Source: Linnemannia elongata
Lineage: Eukaryota; Mortierellomycota; Mortierellomycetes; Mortierellales; Mortierellaceae
Direction of reading: 5' to 3'
DNA length: 64,000 nucleotides
NCBI GenBank assembly: GCA_036320915.1
Contig: JAXBDG010000011.1
Span: 1,076,501-1,140,500, forward strand
The position numbers and the translations under genes are program-made. The notes under the pieces are model-generated. The model ran no database searches and had not been told where the DNA came from. It saw only the letters and a list, made by a program, of their open reading frames with translations. Below, in pieces: positions 1-13,004 of this stretch; the first letter of the stretch is position 1; each line of letters opens with the position of its first letter.

Positions 1-3000
1 ACTAAAACTGCACGCAGACAACAAGAAGCTGGCTCGTCAAGCAAGCGACCATCTGGAGGCCGCTAACCGTAAAGTAGATCAAGTCGCGACAGAACTCTGG
101 AAGCTTACCCAATTGGCCGCCGATCTGCAGAGGACGCTCTTGCAGCATACGTCTGGCGTACTGGCTCTTGGTGTGGTCCGACTGGAGGATCAAGGCCGTA
201 GGGAGAGAGATATGCATGCGTTGCAGTTACAAGAGGCTAGAGTTGGCAAGGATGTCGAAGAGCAATTGTAAGTGCTGATTTTGTTTTATTGTTTGGGATG
301 AGAGTGAAGAAGTGGAGAAGCACAAACGGATAATTTTGAGCTTTCTTCCTCATTGTGATTTGATGCTGCTTTACTTTTATTTTCTTTGACAATGTTACGC
401 AAATCCTAACAAAAGTTTATCTCCCTTTCTTTGGTAATTTTTTATTCTTATTTTTGCTTCATTGCTTCTTGCTTGCTGCCTTGTGTGGGATTGTGGGGCT
501 GTGAAAAAAGTGAATCGATGTCGAGGACAATAATGAGTCTAGAATCAGACACGCTCGAGGCCCAATCTCTTCTGGAGGACAAAGACCGAACGATCGAACG
601 ACTCATGAAACAACTCGATCACCAACGAGACCTCTACGTCCGCCTCGACGAGCAGCAACAAAAGGTGATGGCACTTTCTCGATCACAACAAAAAGACCTC
701 GACCTGTTGGACAGGACCCGGAATGATGCAAAGACGGTTGCTGAACTGGAAGTGTTTTTGAGTAAAGTCGCGGGAAGGTTGCAGGGGATTTTGCAGACTC
801 AGCAGCAGCAACAACAGCAGTATCGACATCAGAAGCAGGTCTCTACTAGTTCTGCTACTGGGCGAACATCAAAACTTGATGTGATCGGCAACAACAGTGA
901 GGACCAACACCGAGAGGACGATGAGAGAGATCGCAGTGCCCAGACTTGGCCCTCAGATTCGACTCTGCTTTCGAAGCGTTCATCCCCAACCACAACAGCT
1001 CAAGAATCGTCAGTTATAGATGGTCTTGGACGTGAGGACTCCATGTCATCATCTACTCGGGACGGCAACAACAATCTGGGGACGACCGTTGTCTCGAAAA
1101 GGACCGCCAACAGCTCACAAGAATCAACGCTTGCCAACGACAAGACCGAAGATACAGAATCAGCGCCCCAGCACGTCTCTCAGGAACGCATCCTTTCGAC
1201 TCTGGATGCCCTCGACCACTTCATGACCGAGTCTCAGCAAAAATCCCAGATCCTCGAGGGCGAACTGAGTCTCTTGCGACGCCAGACTGTGATTATGAGT
1301 GAGAGCCGAAACAACAGCATCAAGATCAAGAACTTTTCGTCCGTGAGAGGCCAGGCTGCAGAGGAGACTATCCGCTCCGCACTCGAGAAGAGTCTCAAAG
1401 ACGCCTTGTTGGAGAAGGAGATTGCCCGCCAGGAGTTGGAGAATGAGCGACAGCGATGGCAGGATGACCAGAACCACCGAATCAGCGCTTTGGAAGAGAG
1501 TCTGGTTGCTGTGGAGGACAGCGAAAAGTCATCGGCGACCGGCAGGACATCCTCGGATGGAGCAAATGCAGATGGGGCTTCAGCAGCAGCGCAGGAGGAA
1601 ATCATTCGTACGCTCAGACAACAGCTACATGAAGCCATTGATGAGATTGATACCCTAAGTCAGCAGCAACAGTCCAGTCTTAAGTCGATGCGACAACTGT
1701 TTGATCTCATCCCAGATTCTCGTCGCAAGAGCCATCTGCAGTTATTCTCCGCTCATCAACAACAGCAGCGCAACAGCAGCGGCAGTACAGGAGGATCTGG
1801 TTCGGGTCGTGCAAGTCCGGCTGGCAGTATTTCGTCAGTGTCGTCCGGAAACGCGGCGATAGGATTCAGTATGGAAACGCTCATTGTGCGGGTCAAGGAG
1901 CTGGTCGCGAGGTCTCAACAACTGGAACAGGATTCTTTCGAGTCGAAGCATCCTAGGAGTAACCAATCGACTACAAGGAGCCGCCAAAGCAGTCACCAGG
2001 GCTCAGCGTTGTTGCCACCAAAGCAAGCTGACGCCGTCGATAACCAAGAACAACAACAACAACAACAACAAGAGGACTCGACATGGGTGTCAAACTCGGA
2101 GCTGGAACGCCTTCAAGCCAACGCGGGTATGATTCAACTACTTGAGAAGGAAATCGAGCTTCTTAAGCAACACACTGACATGTTGTTGGACGAGAACGCC
2201 AGACTTGCAGAGATAGCCGCAGCTTCAGCAACGGCAGTCTCTCACCCACCATCAAGGAGCTCGGCAGACCTACGCGCCATGATTCGACCACCGAGCAAGG
2301 AGGACGCCTTGGATGAGCTGCACGAAATCATTCGTGTCAAGGATACCTTGCTCCGTGAACGGGATCAACTGGTCGAGCAACAAGAGAAGGCGCTGCTGAA
2401 GGTTCGGTCTGAGTTGGCTCAGGCTACTGATCAATCAAGAGCTGAGACCCCGCACGCGCACGCGACTTTTCGAAGTAATCCGGGTTCGCCACCACCGCCG
2501 TTGAGCTCGTTTGATGTGGTCGCTCTGGAGGAATTCCGAGTTCAGTGCGACAAGCTAGAAGAGCAAAACGGTGAGATGCGGATGATCATAGCTGCACTCG
2601 AGGCTGCCTATGGAGGTCCCGGCTCTGGAGCCCAGTTGCTGAAAGCTCTCCAGTCGACCAACACACCTACATCGCCTAATTCAACAACCTCCTGGCTCAG
2701 CTCTCGCCTCGGCGCAGCGGGCTCGCTCAGCTTTGGATCTTTATCCCAAAAGGTTTCACCAGAGCCGTCAGCATCTTTTAGTGCTATCAACACCCCGATC
2801 CCTTCAAGCGTTGACGCATTCTCGAACAACAACAACAACAACAACAATAACCAGTCTTCTCAGCACCAGCAGCAGCAGAATGGAGCGGGTACATTGTCTG
2901 GTGGAAGTAACGCTGCGATCACCAGTGCCACAGCAGCGTTGAGGAAAGAGTTCCGGAGGGTGATGACAGAGCTTCGAGAGGAGAAAGAGAAGGCGGTGCG

Positions 3001-3097
3001 GAAGGAGGTTGAGGAACGGAGACGCTTAGAGCGAACGGTTCGTCAGTTGCGACGTGAACTGCAAGCCATCCAAAATAGTGAAATATCCGCCACTTAA
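1..3097 (+). CDS. Coiled-coil protein, possibly Uds1 (up-regulated during septation) type; 5' partial
   Basis: The gene enters from the left edge. Exon 1 is open from base 2 to 267, followed by an intron at 268-510 (donor GTAAGT, acceptor AAAAAG; a TTT codon is restored across the join), then exon 2 at 511-3097. The visible part is about 950 residues. It has long heptad-like coiled-coil segments (around 520-800, 1190-1500, 2100-2450 and 2940-3090) separated by Ser/Gln/Asn-rich linkers with short polyQ and polyN runs. The first visible segment, with ELWKLTQ and GVLALG, resembles the Uds1 domain of fungal septation-related proteins; this is from memory and uncertain. Such proteins are expected to be cytoskeletal or septum-associated scaffolds. 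There is no enzyme motif. The stop is only 49 bp from the stop of the opposing gene. Coiled-coil identity is well supported, the family name is not. Confidence 0.72.
268..510 (+). other. Intron of the coiled-coil gene
   Basis: GTAAGT donor at 268 and an AG acceptor ending at 510, with a CCTAAC branch-like site near 404. Exon 1 ends in phase 2 and exon 2 supplies the missing base, so the frame is kept. An in-frame upstream extension of exon 2 (from 431) reads through intron sequence and is not taken as coding. Confidence 0.7.
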
Positions 3098-3146
3098 TTT
3101 AGTCCGCACATTATATTTTAATAACAATAACAGCAGTGCAGTATGT

Positions 3147-4304
3147 TTATTCAGAGGTTGTAGTGGCAGTCTTTGCGATCTCTTCCGGCGGAGGAAGTAC
3201 ACGAGCGGGCCACTGCCCACAAATGACACAGAATGTTTGATCAGGCGTCGTCAAGTTGAACCCGCATCCAGGGCAAGGGTCCCGCCCGTCCCTAGTCAAC
3301 TTTGCAGGGTACGTTGACAGATCGTTGCCAAAGACCTTCTTGAATACCTTAAAGTAGTTCAAATGCTCGACGTCCCTGATCTTAATCCTTTCCTCCTCCA
3401 AGATCTGATCCTGCTCCTTCTTCAAATCCTCGGCGCTCATCGACTCCTGGAACAGTTTGGGCAAGACTGTGGTTCCAGACCCAACCTCGATGGGCTCCTT
3501 CTTACGCCATGCCGAGAAAGCCTCCTTCTCAAATGCCTCCCTCAGAATAAACTTTCCGTGGACTTGGGCTCCTGAGAGGCGGTCCTGCCATTCACGGTCC
3601 TGATCATGGAAGTGGGTGTTAATCTTCTCGTCCCGAGTGCACTGCTGCGAAAACTTGATCAGCTCCGGATCCAGATAGGGCTGAACCAATTCGAGTCCCA
3701 AGGCCTTGGCGAGGGTGACACCCGAGAAACGCATCGTCTTTGTCAGTTTATCCGAATACGCCTGCAGCCTTTCAGCCGACATGTTGTGCAAGAACGAGTA
3801 CCCCGCAAACAACTCATCAGCGCCATCCCCCGTCATGACAGTCTTGTACCCCAACGACTTGGCTACCGCTAACCCGCGCGCAATCACAATCCCGTTCCGG
3901 AGCTCCATCGGATCAAACGTCTCCAGGGTCTGGATACAGAACTCGAGTTCTTCCAGTACAGAGTCGAGTGTGATCTTGACGACAGTTTGGATCAGTCCGG
4001 TCCGATGAGCGATCTGGGTAGCGTAGAACTCATCGGTTGCTTGATCGGTGCAGAGGACTGTCACTGCTCCTGTCAAGGGTCGCTTCAATTGATCGTCGTC
4101 AGGGTTGGCTTTCTTGGCCTGGTTGTAGACGGCAAAGGCGGCTTCGGCCAGGATCGAGGTGTCGACACCGCCGGAGAGGAGAATACAGTCGCAAGGGGTT
4201 GACTTTGCGATGGATGCCAGGAGTAGACGGCGGAGCTCTTGGACCCTGGCTGGGTTGCTGTGGTAGGTATTCTCCTCTGTGCGTTCTGGTGCGGCGGTTG
4301 ACAT
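3147..4304 (-). CDS. Stand-alone asparagine-synthase-type ATPase domain with C-terminal zinc ribbon
   Basis: Single-exon protein of 385 residues. It carries the ATP-pyrophosphatase P-loop SGGVDTS at residues 44-50 and the matching GDGADELFAGY motif at 159-169. Both are typical of the synthetase half of asparagine synthetase B, which activates the aspartate side chain with ATP. The N-terminal glutamine amidotransferase domain with its catalytic Cys2 is absent: the protein starts about 43 residues before the P-loop. The last 45 residues hold a CPGC/CVIC pair (Cys 344, 347, 359, 362), a probable zinc ribbon. It may therefore use free ammonia, work with a separate amidotransferase, or amidate or adenylate another substrate. 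It is intronless, unlike most neighbours, and divergent from the fucose enzyme gene (214 bp between start codons). Family membership is clear; the substrate is unknown. Confidence 0.85.
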   Translation of the reverse strand: MSTAAPERTEENTYHSNPARVQELRRLLLASIAKSTPCDCILLSGGVDTSILAEAAFAVYNQAKKANPDDDQLKRPLTGAVTVLCTDQATDEFYATQIAHRTGLIQTVVKITLDSVLEELEFCIQTLETFDPMELRNGIVIARGLAVAKSLGYKTVMTGDGADELFAGYSFLHNMSAERLQAYSDKLTKTMRFSGVTLAKALGLELVQPYLDPELIKFSQQCTRDEKINTHFHDQDREWQDRLSGAQVHGKFILREAFEKEAFSAWRKKEPIEVGSGTTVLPKLFQESMSAEDLKKEQDQILEEERIKIRDVEHLNYFKVFKKVFGNDLSTYPAKLTRDGRDPCPGCGFNLTTPDQTFCVICGQWPARVLPPPEEIAKTATTTSE

Positions 4305-4518
4305 GGCTTAATGGAATGAAGGAGGGGTGGAGAGATGAAGGGGGAAAAAAAGAAGGCGTGAAGCGAAAGGGAACAGATTTCCTTCTCACGGGTCAAGGCG
4401 GACCCTCAATTGCGATCAAAGATGGGATTTGCAGTCACCCTTTCGGCTGAACTCATCTCTCTCATTGGCATAGACATTCAGCAAACAGTGCAGACAGACT
4501 CTCGTCTCGAATTCGGAC
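4305..4518. promoter_or_regulatory. Divergent intergenic region, probable shared promoter
   Basis: Only 214 bp separate the start codons of the asparagine-synthase-type gene (minus strand) and the fucose enzyme gene (plus strand), so both promoters must lie here or overlap the 5' ends. It holds a purine-rich run near 4320-4375. I see no clear TATA box. Confidence 0.5.
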
Positions 4519-7129
<2,611 letters not shown>

Positions 7130-7255
7130 ATTTAGACATATACACGCTCCTTTTCCGCTGCAGAAACTAACATAGATTCTCAAAATATGTAAGTGTGTGC
7201 GGATGGAAGCTTATGTTGAAGCTTTCCTTTTTATCAAGGAAATAAAAGTACATAG

Positions 7256-10200
7256 CTAATCTACATTCATTGCAGTCTCCAAAACGGGTGTTGCTGCTGG
7301 TGTGGTGGATGGTGGTGGAGCGGAAGTGACCTCAGGGACCTTATTATCCTTCTCAAGGGCGACATCTTTGGTCGACTCTGTCATTGCGACGTTTTCATAA
7401 TCTCTGGCGCTATGCCCGGGTGAGGCGGTACCACCTAAATCATGTCTCACAACAGAAGGGCTAGAGGCGCGACGGTCCTCCACCTCCACATCGCGATGAT
7501 GGCTCTCAGAAGCTACCAGTGTCGCCCCTGGTACAGCTGCACTAGAGCCAGCAGTTGATTTGGGCGAAGCAGAAGGTGCAGGCATAGTAGGATGGGCGAC
7601 CGGCTGAGCAACATGCGGCAAGCGACTAATGGGAGGCGTAGCTGAGTCTCGGGACATCCTGTCGACTGCAGGGCTCCTCTGCCGTGAGGAAGAGTGGCCA
7701 TGCCCATGAGAATGGATATGGTTGCCGTGGTTGTGAGGATGGCTAAGATGCATGTGCCCGTGACCATGATAAGGGTGTCCGTGGCCATGGCTGTGTCCAT
7801 GACCGTGGCCATGCCCGAGTCCATATCCATGTCCATGCCCATGCCCATGACCGTGCCCGTGAGCACCAGGGTGTCCATGGTGGTGAAAGTGATGCTGGTG
7901 GTTGGGGTGATTTGGATGATATGGGTGGTGATGGGGGTGGTGATGGTGTAATGCGTGGTGTCGGTGAACTGTCTGTGATTGGTTGGCTTTAGCGCTTGCC
8001 GCTGCAGCCGCGGCAGAAATAGGAACCTTTTCTCCCCTGACGGTCGACGGTACAATATGATGGTGGTGTTGAGCTGGGTGGACGTGGGCTGGCAAAACTG
8101 GCGCGCTGTGTTGGTGGCCGTGTGAGGGGTGAGGATGTGGATGTGGATGTGAATGAGGATGTGGGTGCGAGTGAGGATGCGCGTGTGATGGTTGAGACTG
8201 GGCAGGATGATGTGGGTGTGAGTGCGAATGTGAGTGAGGGAGAAGATGGCCGTGCGAGTGTCGAGCCCGAGAAGAGATAGGACTCGACGACGAGTCCACA
8301 GCCATAGGTATCAAAGATGCCGCCTTGTCCATCGAAACGGCCGTCGCCTCCGTGTCATCTGGTTTGAAAGAAGAGCGCCGCTTTCGATCCTCAGGTGATC
8401 CAATCACACCTGGAGAATAAGCCCTATCTTCGCGATCACGGTCTACGAGTTCATCTGTGTGAGGAACAACCTGAACATTCCGACCGTTTTCTTCGACACT
8501 AGGTGTACGGGCGTGTGGGGGTCGCTGAGTTGTTGGACTTTCTGCGAGTCCATTGACCATATCCCCGGTTGATTTTCTCTTCTCTGATGATCTCTTCAGG
8601 TGCTGAGCACGTTGCTATAAAAATGCGATAGTAACAACAGGATCGAGTGAGTGTTTGTCTGTGGTCGTAATCTTGGAATGATCCCATAATATACGGTAAA
8701 ATGCGAGGAGTAGAACCGATCGCTTACCATTTGATCCAGCTGAATCAGATACGAGATGTAGACCTGGGTCGCATTTACTTTCAATCGCGGGTTGAGACTC
8801 TAAATGTTGAAGAACGATCACACAACAAAGATCTGTCAGGACTTTCCCTCATTGGTGTTCCTGATATCACAAGATATAACAACAAGCAACTTGACAAACT
8901 TTACCAGACCCGCCGATCTTGGTACATAATGAAAGGCAGAAGGCGCGGACGGAGGCGACTTCTCGATATGCAAATGGTGGTGGTGAATGTGATGATGGTG
9001 GTGCGGATGTTTTGCATGCTGAAGTCCTTGTAAACCTAAGTGCTGAGGGTGATGATGCACGTGGGGATGGTTATGTGAGTGCGCAGCCATCGGATGGTGC
9101 TGGTGTTGATGGGGTATATGGCGATGGTGGTGGTGGTGCCGTGAAATTATATCAACCGAGGCTGTTGTTTCCTGATGTTGATGGTGGTGTTGGCCTTGCT
9201 GCTTGGCTGTGTCAGGCAAAATCGCACCTGTTATCTGATCTTCAGAGAGTCGAACATGGTGATGGTGATGCATTGGGTGTGGGTGCGGGTGCGAGTGCAG
9301 GCGGCCAAGGTGATGATAGTGCGGATGCGGTTCGCAAGACAGGTGATCCTGATCCATGTCTTCGTGGCCCTCAAGCTCATCTCTGGCATCGTTCTGTCTC
9401 CGTGGGCAGCTATCTCTTTCTATGAACGAATGACACGAGCAAAGAGAACGATCGTTGTCAGTGAACTTTGTATCACAAACAAGAGTGCACAAACACCAAT
9501 GACTGTCCTGCTTTTTTGATTTGTTACTCTCTTGTTTGTTTGTACACTTTGAGAATAAAGCACACCCGACAGGGACAAAACTCTACTTTCTCTTTCCCAC
9601 TTCTCCCCATCATCTTCCTGTTTTTAGTCATTCTTATCAACTTACGCTTGGCGACCATTTCCGTACACGTTTGCTCAAACAAGCCTTCCGATTGTGCACC
9701 GTTGGGTCTAACCACAGGCGAGGGCGTCAGATGGCGAGTCTTTGCATGATGATCGGGAGTTGAATCTTCCTCGTCCCCTGCTGTCCTGCGCGCGTATCCT
9801 GACGAGTCTCCTGATGAAGCTGCAGGAACAAGAGTGGAACAATCAGGTTAGAGACCCAGAGAAAGCAAGACACAAAAATGTGGACGGTGGACCTCAGGGC
9901 AAAGGTATATCAGGGTTGTGCAGGGTTGAGCAGGGTTGCGTGATGCGGGCGAACGAATGGTAAAGCTGCGTGGGAAATGAGATTTAATCCTACCAAGTAA
10001 TGACGATATAGACATGCTTGAACGTGCATTCGACTACGCCAACAGATAAAAGTAAAGGGAATTTAGCGCATAAGAACCAAGAAAACAACTGTCAAACAAC
10101 CAGCACTGGTTACACATTCTTCACCTTTCTGATGTTGCTGAAGGCACCAGGTTGGTTTATATTACCTTGAACGCTGAATCCGACTGTTCTTGCAACGCAT

Positions 10201-10882
10201 GTGAAGAGCGGGAGGGGTACTCTGAAGGTGCTTCTGGGCGAGTATGGCGATTATGTTGTCGAGAAGCGGGCGAGGGATCTTCTTCAGAATCTTCATCAGA
10301 GATTGCTCTCCCTTGCTCACGATAGTGGTACTTGGAAGAGGAATGCTCGTGGTGTGAGTGTGCCGTTGTTGTTGACGTTGCTTCTAGTGTTTCTAAGGAA
10401 GATGATGTGGTCTGCAGATAACTGGGATCGAGACCAGAACCTCCTATGGCGCTGAGACTGTTATCTGCATGATGTGGAGAGCGACTAGGACTTCCCCTAT
10501 GATGCGGGATATGTGGTGTGCTGCAGGTGTGCTTGTTCCTGTCGTTAAGACCACCGCTGTTATCGCTGCCATCAATGCCTCTGGCGTTATTGCTCGCATT
10601 GTTACTGATAAAATGGCTGTGACCAGGGGGCTCGTGTCGTTGGGGTGGAGAATGGTGGCGTTGGGGATAATCCTCATTTGCGACCAGGGGTTTCAAGGCA
10701 GCAGCGACGAGGGTGTCAAGGTTCCCCCGACCCTCAAAGTGGGACTGTGTCGTTGGTGGTGTTGCGGTGTCGGTGCCAGCAGTAGGTATTGGCTCATTGT
10801 TGTTGTTGTCTCTGGCATCCTCGAGTGGAGGCGACGTCTCTGCTGTTGTTCCATTCGAGTAAGGTGTGGCTGTTGCCTCCAT
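7256..10882 (-). CDS. Histidine-rich protein of unknown function
   Basis: Six exons by hand: 10882-10166, 10033-9994, 9819-9646, 9419-8905, 8799-8728, 8614-7256; 958 residues with all phases matching. The 40-nt second exon is needed to keep frame between exons 1 and 3 and is the least certain part. Residues about 344-466 and 624-814 are extremely His-rich, with HPHPHP, HHHHH and Gly-His alternations. The N-terminal 240 residues and the C-terminus are Ser/Thr/Pro-rich and probably disordered. Between the two His blocks, exon 5 and the start of exon 6 (residues 483-530) form a non-repetitive segment (LKVNATQVYISYLIQLDQM) that looks like a real helix, then a Lys/Arg-rich stretch. That is where a conserved domain would be. 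His runs suggest zinc or nickel binding or nuclear speckle targeting, but I do not recognise the family. Tail-to-tail with FPGT. Confidence 0.68.
7688..8260 (-). repeat. Degenerate His-coding minisatellite (CATGGCC/CATGTCC/CATCCT-type units)
   Basis: Tandem 6-12 bp units, read as CAY-GGN or CAY-CCN on the coding strand, produce His-Gly and His-Pro alternations within the His-rich protein gene. The unit is degenerate rather than perfect. A second His-coding block lies at about 8955-9320. Long antisense open frames rich in Val and Met over both blocks are by-products of this repeat. Confidence 0.85.
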
Positions 10883-11549
10883 TGGTAGGCGTGTTGTGTG
10901 TGTGATGTCAAGTAAGGAGGCGTACAAGGGGGTGGTGTATAGATGGTATAGCTTGGTAGAGTGTGTGTGTGTAGGTGGTATAGTTTAGTAGGGTGTGTAT
11001 GTGTATGATGTGAAAAGAGAGGGGTGAGTGGAAAGGATCAGTCAGGAAAAGAAGAGAGAAAAAAAACAAGCTGAATTGCTGTTGGGTTGGATGTCGATTG
11101 TGGAAGAGGAGGAAGAGGGGAAAGGGAAAGGTGAAAGTATGTCAAAACAAAATGGCGGCCTTTTGTTGTGTCCTGTCAAACAACAATATCAAAAATGCCT
11201 CAACTTCCTTATTGGGTCGGAACTCAAATTGCATACACCTCCCTCCCGCCTGACATAACACCTTCTCTACCGCTTACTCGCAGTACCCTCGCGGCCACTC
11301 ATTGGTCTTCTTCCTACTGTTGAATTTTGTTTGTTCGTTCTCCTTACTTCTCTTTGCTCGCTTTGGCCTTTATGTTTATTAAATGGTGTGATATGATGCG
11401 GAGGTGATGGCTGCATTTCTTCAATTGCTTCTCTTTTGCTTCAATTGTTGTTAATGGCATTGCAAAAACAAGCATGGTATTTTCCAAGGCGACCGGAGCT
11501 GTACTCGCAAAACATCATTCGGGCCATAGGTCCTGCTACAGCAGAGCAC
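10883..11549. other. Intergenic region, no gene seen
   Basis: 667 bp between the start of the His-rich gene and the stop of the ARL5 gene, both on the minus strand. It should contain the promoter of the His-rich gene. GT-rich microsatellite stretches lie at 10937-11010 and purine-rich DNA at 11040-11140. No open frame looks coding. Confidence 0.6.
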
Positions 11550-12867
11550 TCATTGAGTTGTGATCTGTGACACAATCCAGTCAAGTCCCTCAAACAATCT
11601 ATCAGTTCAGGTACAATCATCAATCGTTCATCAGTCATTGTAACTAACAGTGATACACGCCATGGTCAATCAAAGGGTCGTCAGTGCGAGGATCATTTTA
11701 CTAACCCGTCACCAGTCAGGGCAGAGCATGCCTGGATGGACCACTGCCGATCCTGCAATGACGTCAAGGCCAAGGCTTCTGAGATCTTGGCTGCGCTCAG
11801 TGCTCCCTTCACATCCTGCTTGTTCGCAAACACCAGTAAACTTGCGTTCTTGAGTGACTATCCAACAATATAGGAACCCGTAGAAGAAAAGGTCAGCGGT
11901 CCACTTCCTCGCGTCTCGTCGCTTATGTGAAATATCTGCATCCATCTCCCAAACAACAATAGATGCAAGAGAAATAGCATGACTTTTCAGCGTACCTCAG
12001 ATTCCATCATGGTGTGAAGTTCTGTTTTTGAAATATGAAGGCGCTCCTTGTCTGAACTGTCGATGACCATGATCACGGCTTTCGTATTGACATAGTATGT
12101 CTTCCAGGATGCCCGAAGTGATTCCTGTCCTCCTATATCCTATTTGTTCATTAACAAAACGTGAATGAAAAAAAAAAGTAATAATGTAATGTAATGTGTC
12201 AGTCGCCCAAATCCTCTCAGCCGAATACCAAAAAATAACGAGCTCTTGTAAAAATAGATATGCAAACCACTTTTTCACGCTGGTAATTGTTTTTTTTTGA
12301 CGTACCCACATAAGGAACTTGATGTTCTTGTATGTAATCTCTTCGACGTTGCTTCCTATTGTTGGCGTGGTGACGACGACTTCATTCAGCAGACTTTTTT
12401 GTATCACGCGGGATTAAAGGAAGTGGGGGGAATGCACGTTATCAATGCATAAGGAGAGAGATGTCGGAAAACGGTTAGGACGAAGAAGACTATTCCCAAT
12501 GGCAACCTTCACCCATCATAATACTCACAGAAGGTGCTGCTCTCCAACTAATACGATAATAACAGAGTAACAAACCATGTTCCTGCTTACAGTTTGTAAA
12601 GAACAGTTGTCTTTCCTGCATTGTCTAGTCCAACAATGACAATCTTGACCTCCTCTTTGCTCATAAGCTTGCGCCAGAGCTTTGTCAACACAATACCCTA
12701 GAAAGTAGGTCGAAAACAAAGGCAAGAGCGGAACACTGTTAGAGGAATAGAGCATGCTTTCCTTGAGGCGCCCTGCTGGTGAATGCCTGTCACGAAGCGA
12801 GACGGTTCATTCGTCTTATTGGGTTGATGCAAAAAAGGTCGTTGCTCATTCGTTTTTTTTTTACCAT
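11550..12867 (-). CDS. ARL5: ARL5-type Arf-like small GTPase
   Basis: Six exons by hand: 12867-12865, 12697-12591, 12393-12306, 12139-11996, 11857-11706, 11598-11550; 180 residues, all phases matching. Features in order: Met-Gly start, where Gly2 fits the N-myristoylation site of the family; P-loop GLDNAGKT at 24-31; switch [11 protein letters not shown]; switch [11 protein letters not shown] from residue 67; NKQD at 126-129; and a C-terminal GLDWIVSQI helix. SNVEE and the DIGGQESLR context match ARL5 rather than ARL1 or ARF. ARL5 acts at the trans-Golgi and recruits tethers such as GARP in animals. The first coding exon is only the ATG codon, directly followed by the donor GTAAAA. A G-rich element lies about 120-140 bp upstream of the start. 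Confidence 0.93.
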
Positions 12868-12985
12868 GATGATAGTTTGATGTGAGTTGCAGTGATGAGC
12901 TTTTTTGTTGTGTGTTGTGCGTGAAGAATGTAATGTTGCTCGTGGTCCTGAGTTCTCAGTCGGGATGCGGTTGAGGTTCCTGCCT

Positions 12986-13004
12986 GGGTTGGGTTGGGTT
13001 GGGG
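12986..13004 (+). promoter_or_regulatory. G-quadruplex candidate GGGTTGGGTTGGGTTGGGG
   Basis: Four G runs of at least three, separated by TT, fit the standard intramolecular quadruplex pattern. It lies 119-137 bp upstream of the ARL5 start codon. The G-rich strand is the template strand for ARL5, so the transcript would be C-rich if it extends this far. Function is not shown. Confidence 0.5.

Noticed and set aside
8919..9425. Plus-strand open frame of 168 codons and others at 7694-7951 and 9175-9519
   Set aside because: Antisense shadows of His-coding repeats; the Val/Met/Gly-rich products are what CAY repeats give on the other strand.
12986..13004. Telomere repeat or chromosome end
   Set aside because: Only four short units in the middle of ordinary genes; kept only as a G-quadruplex candidate.
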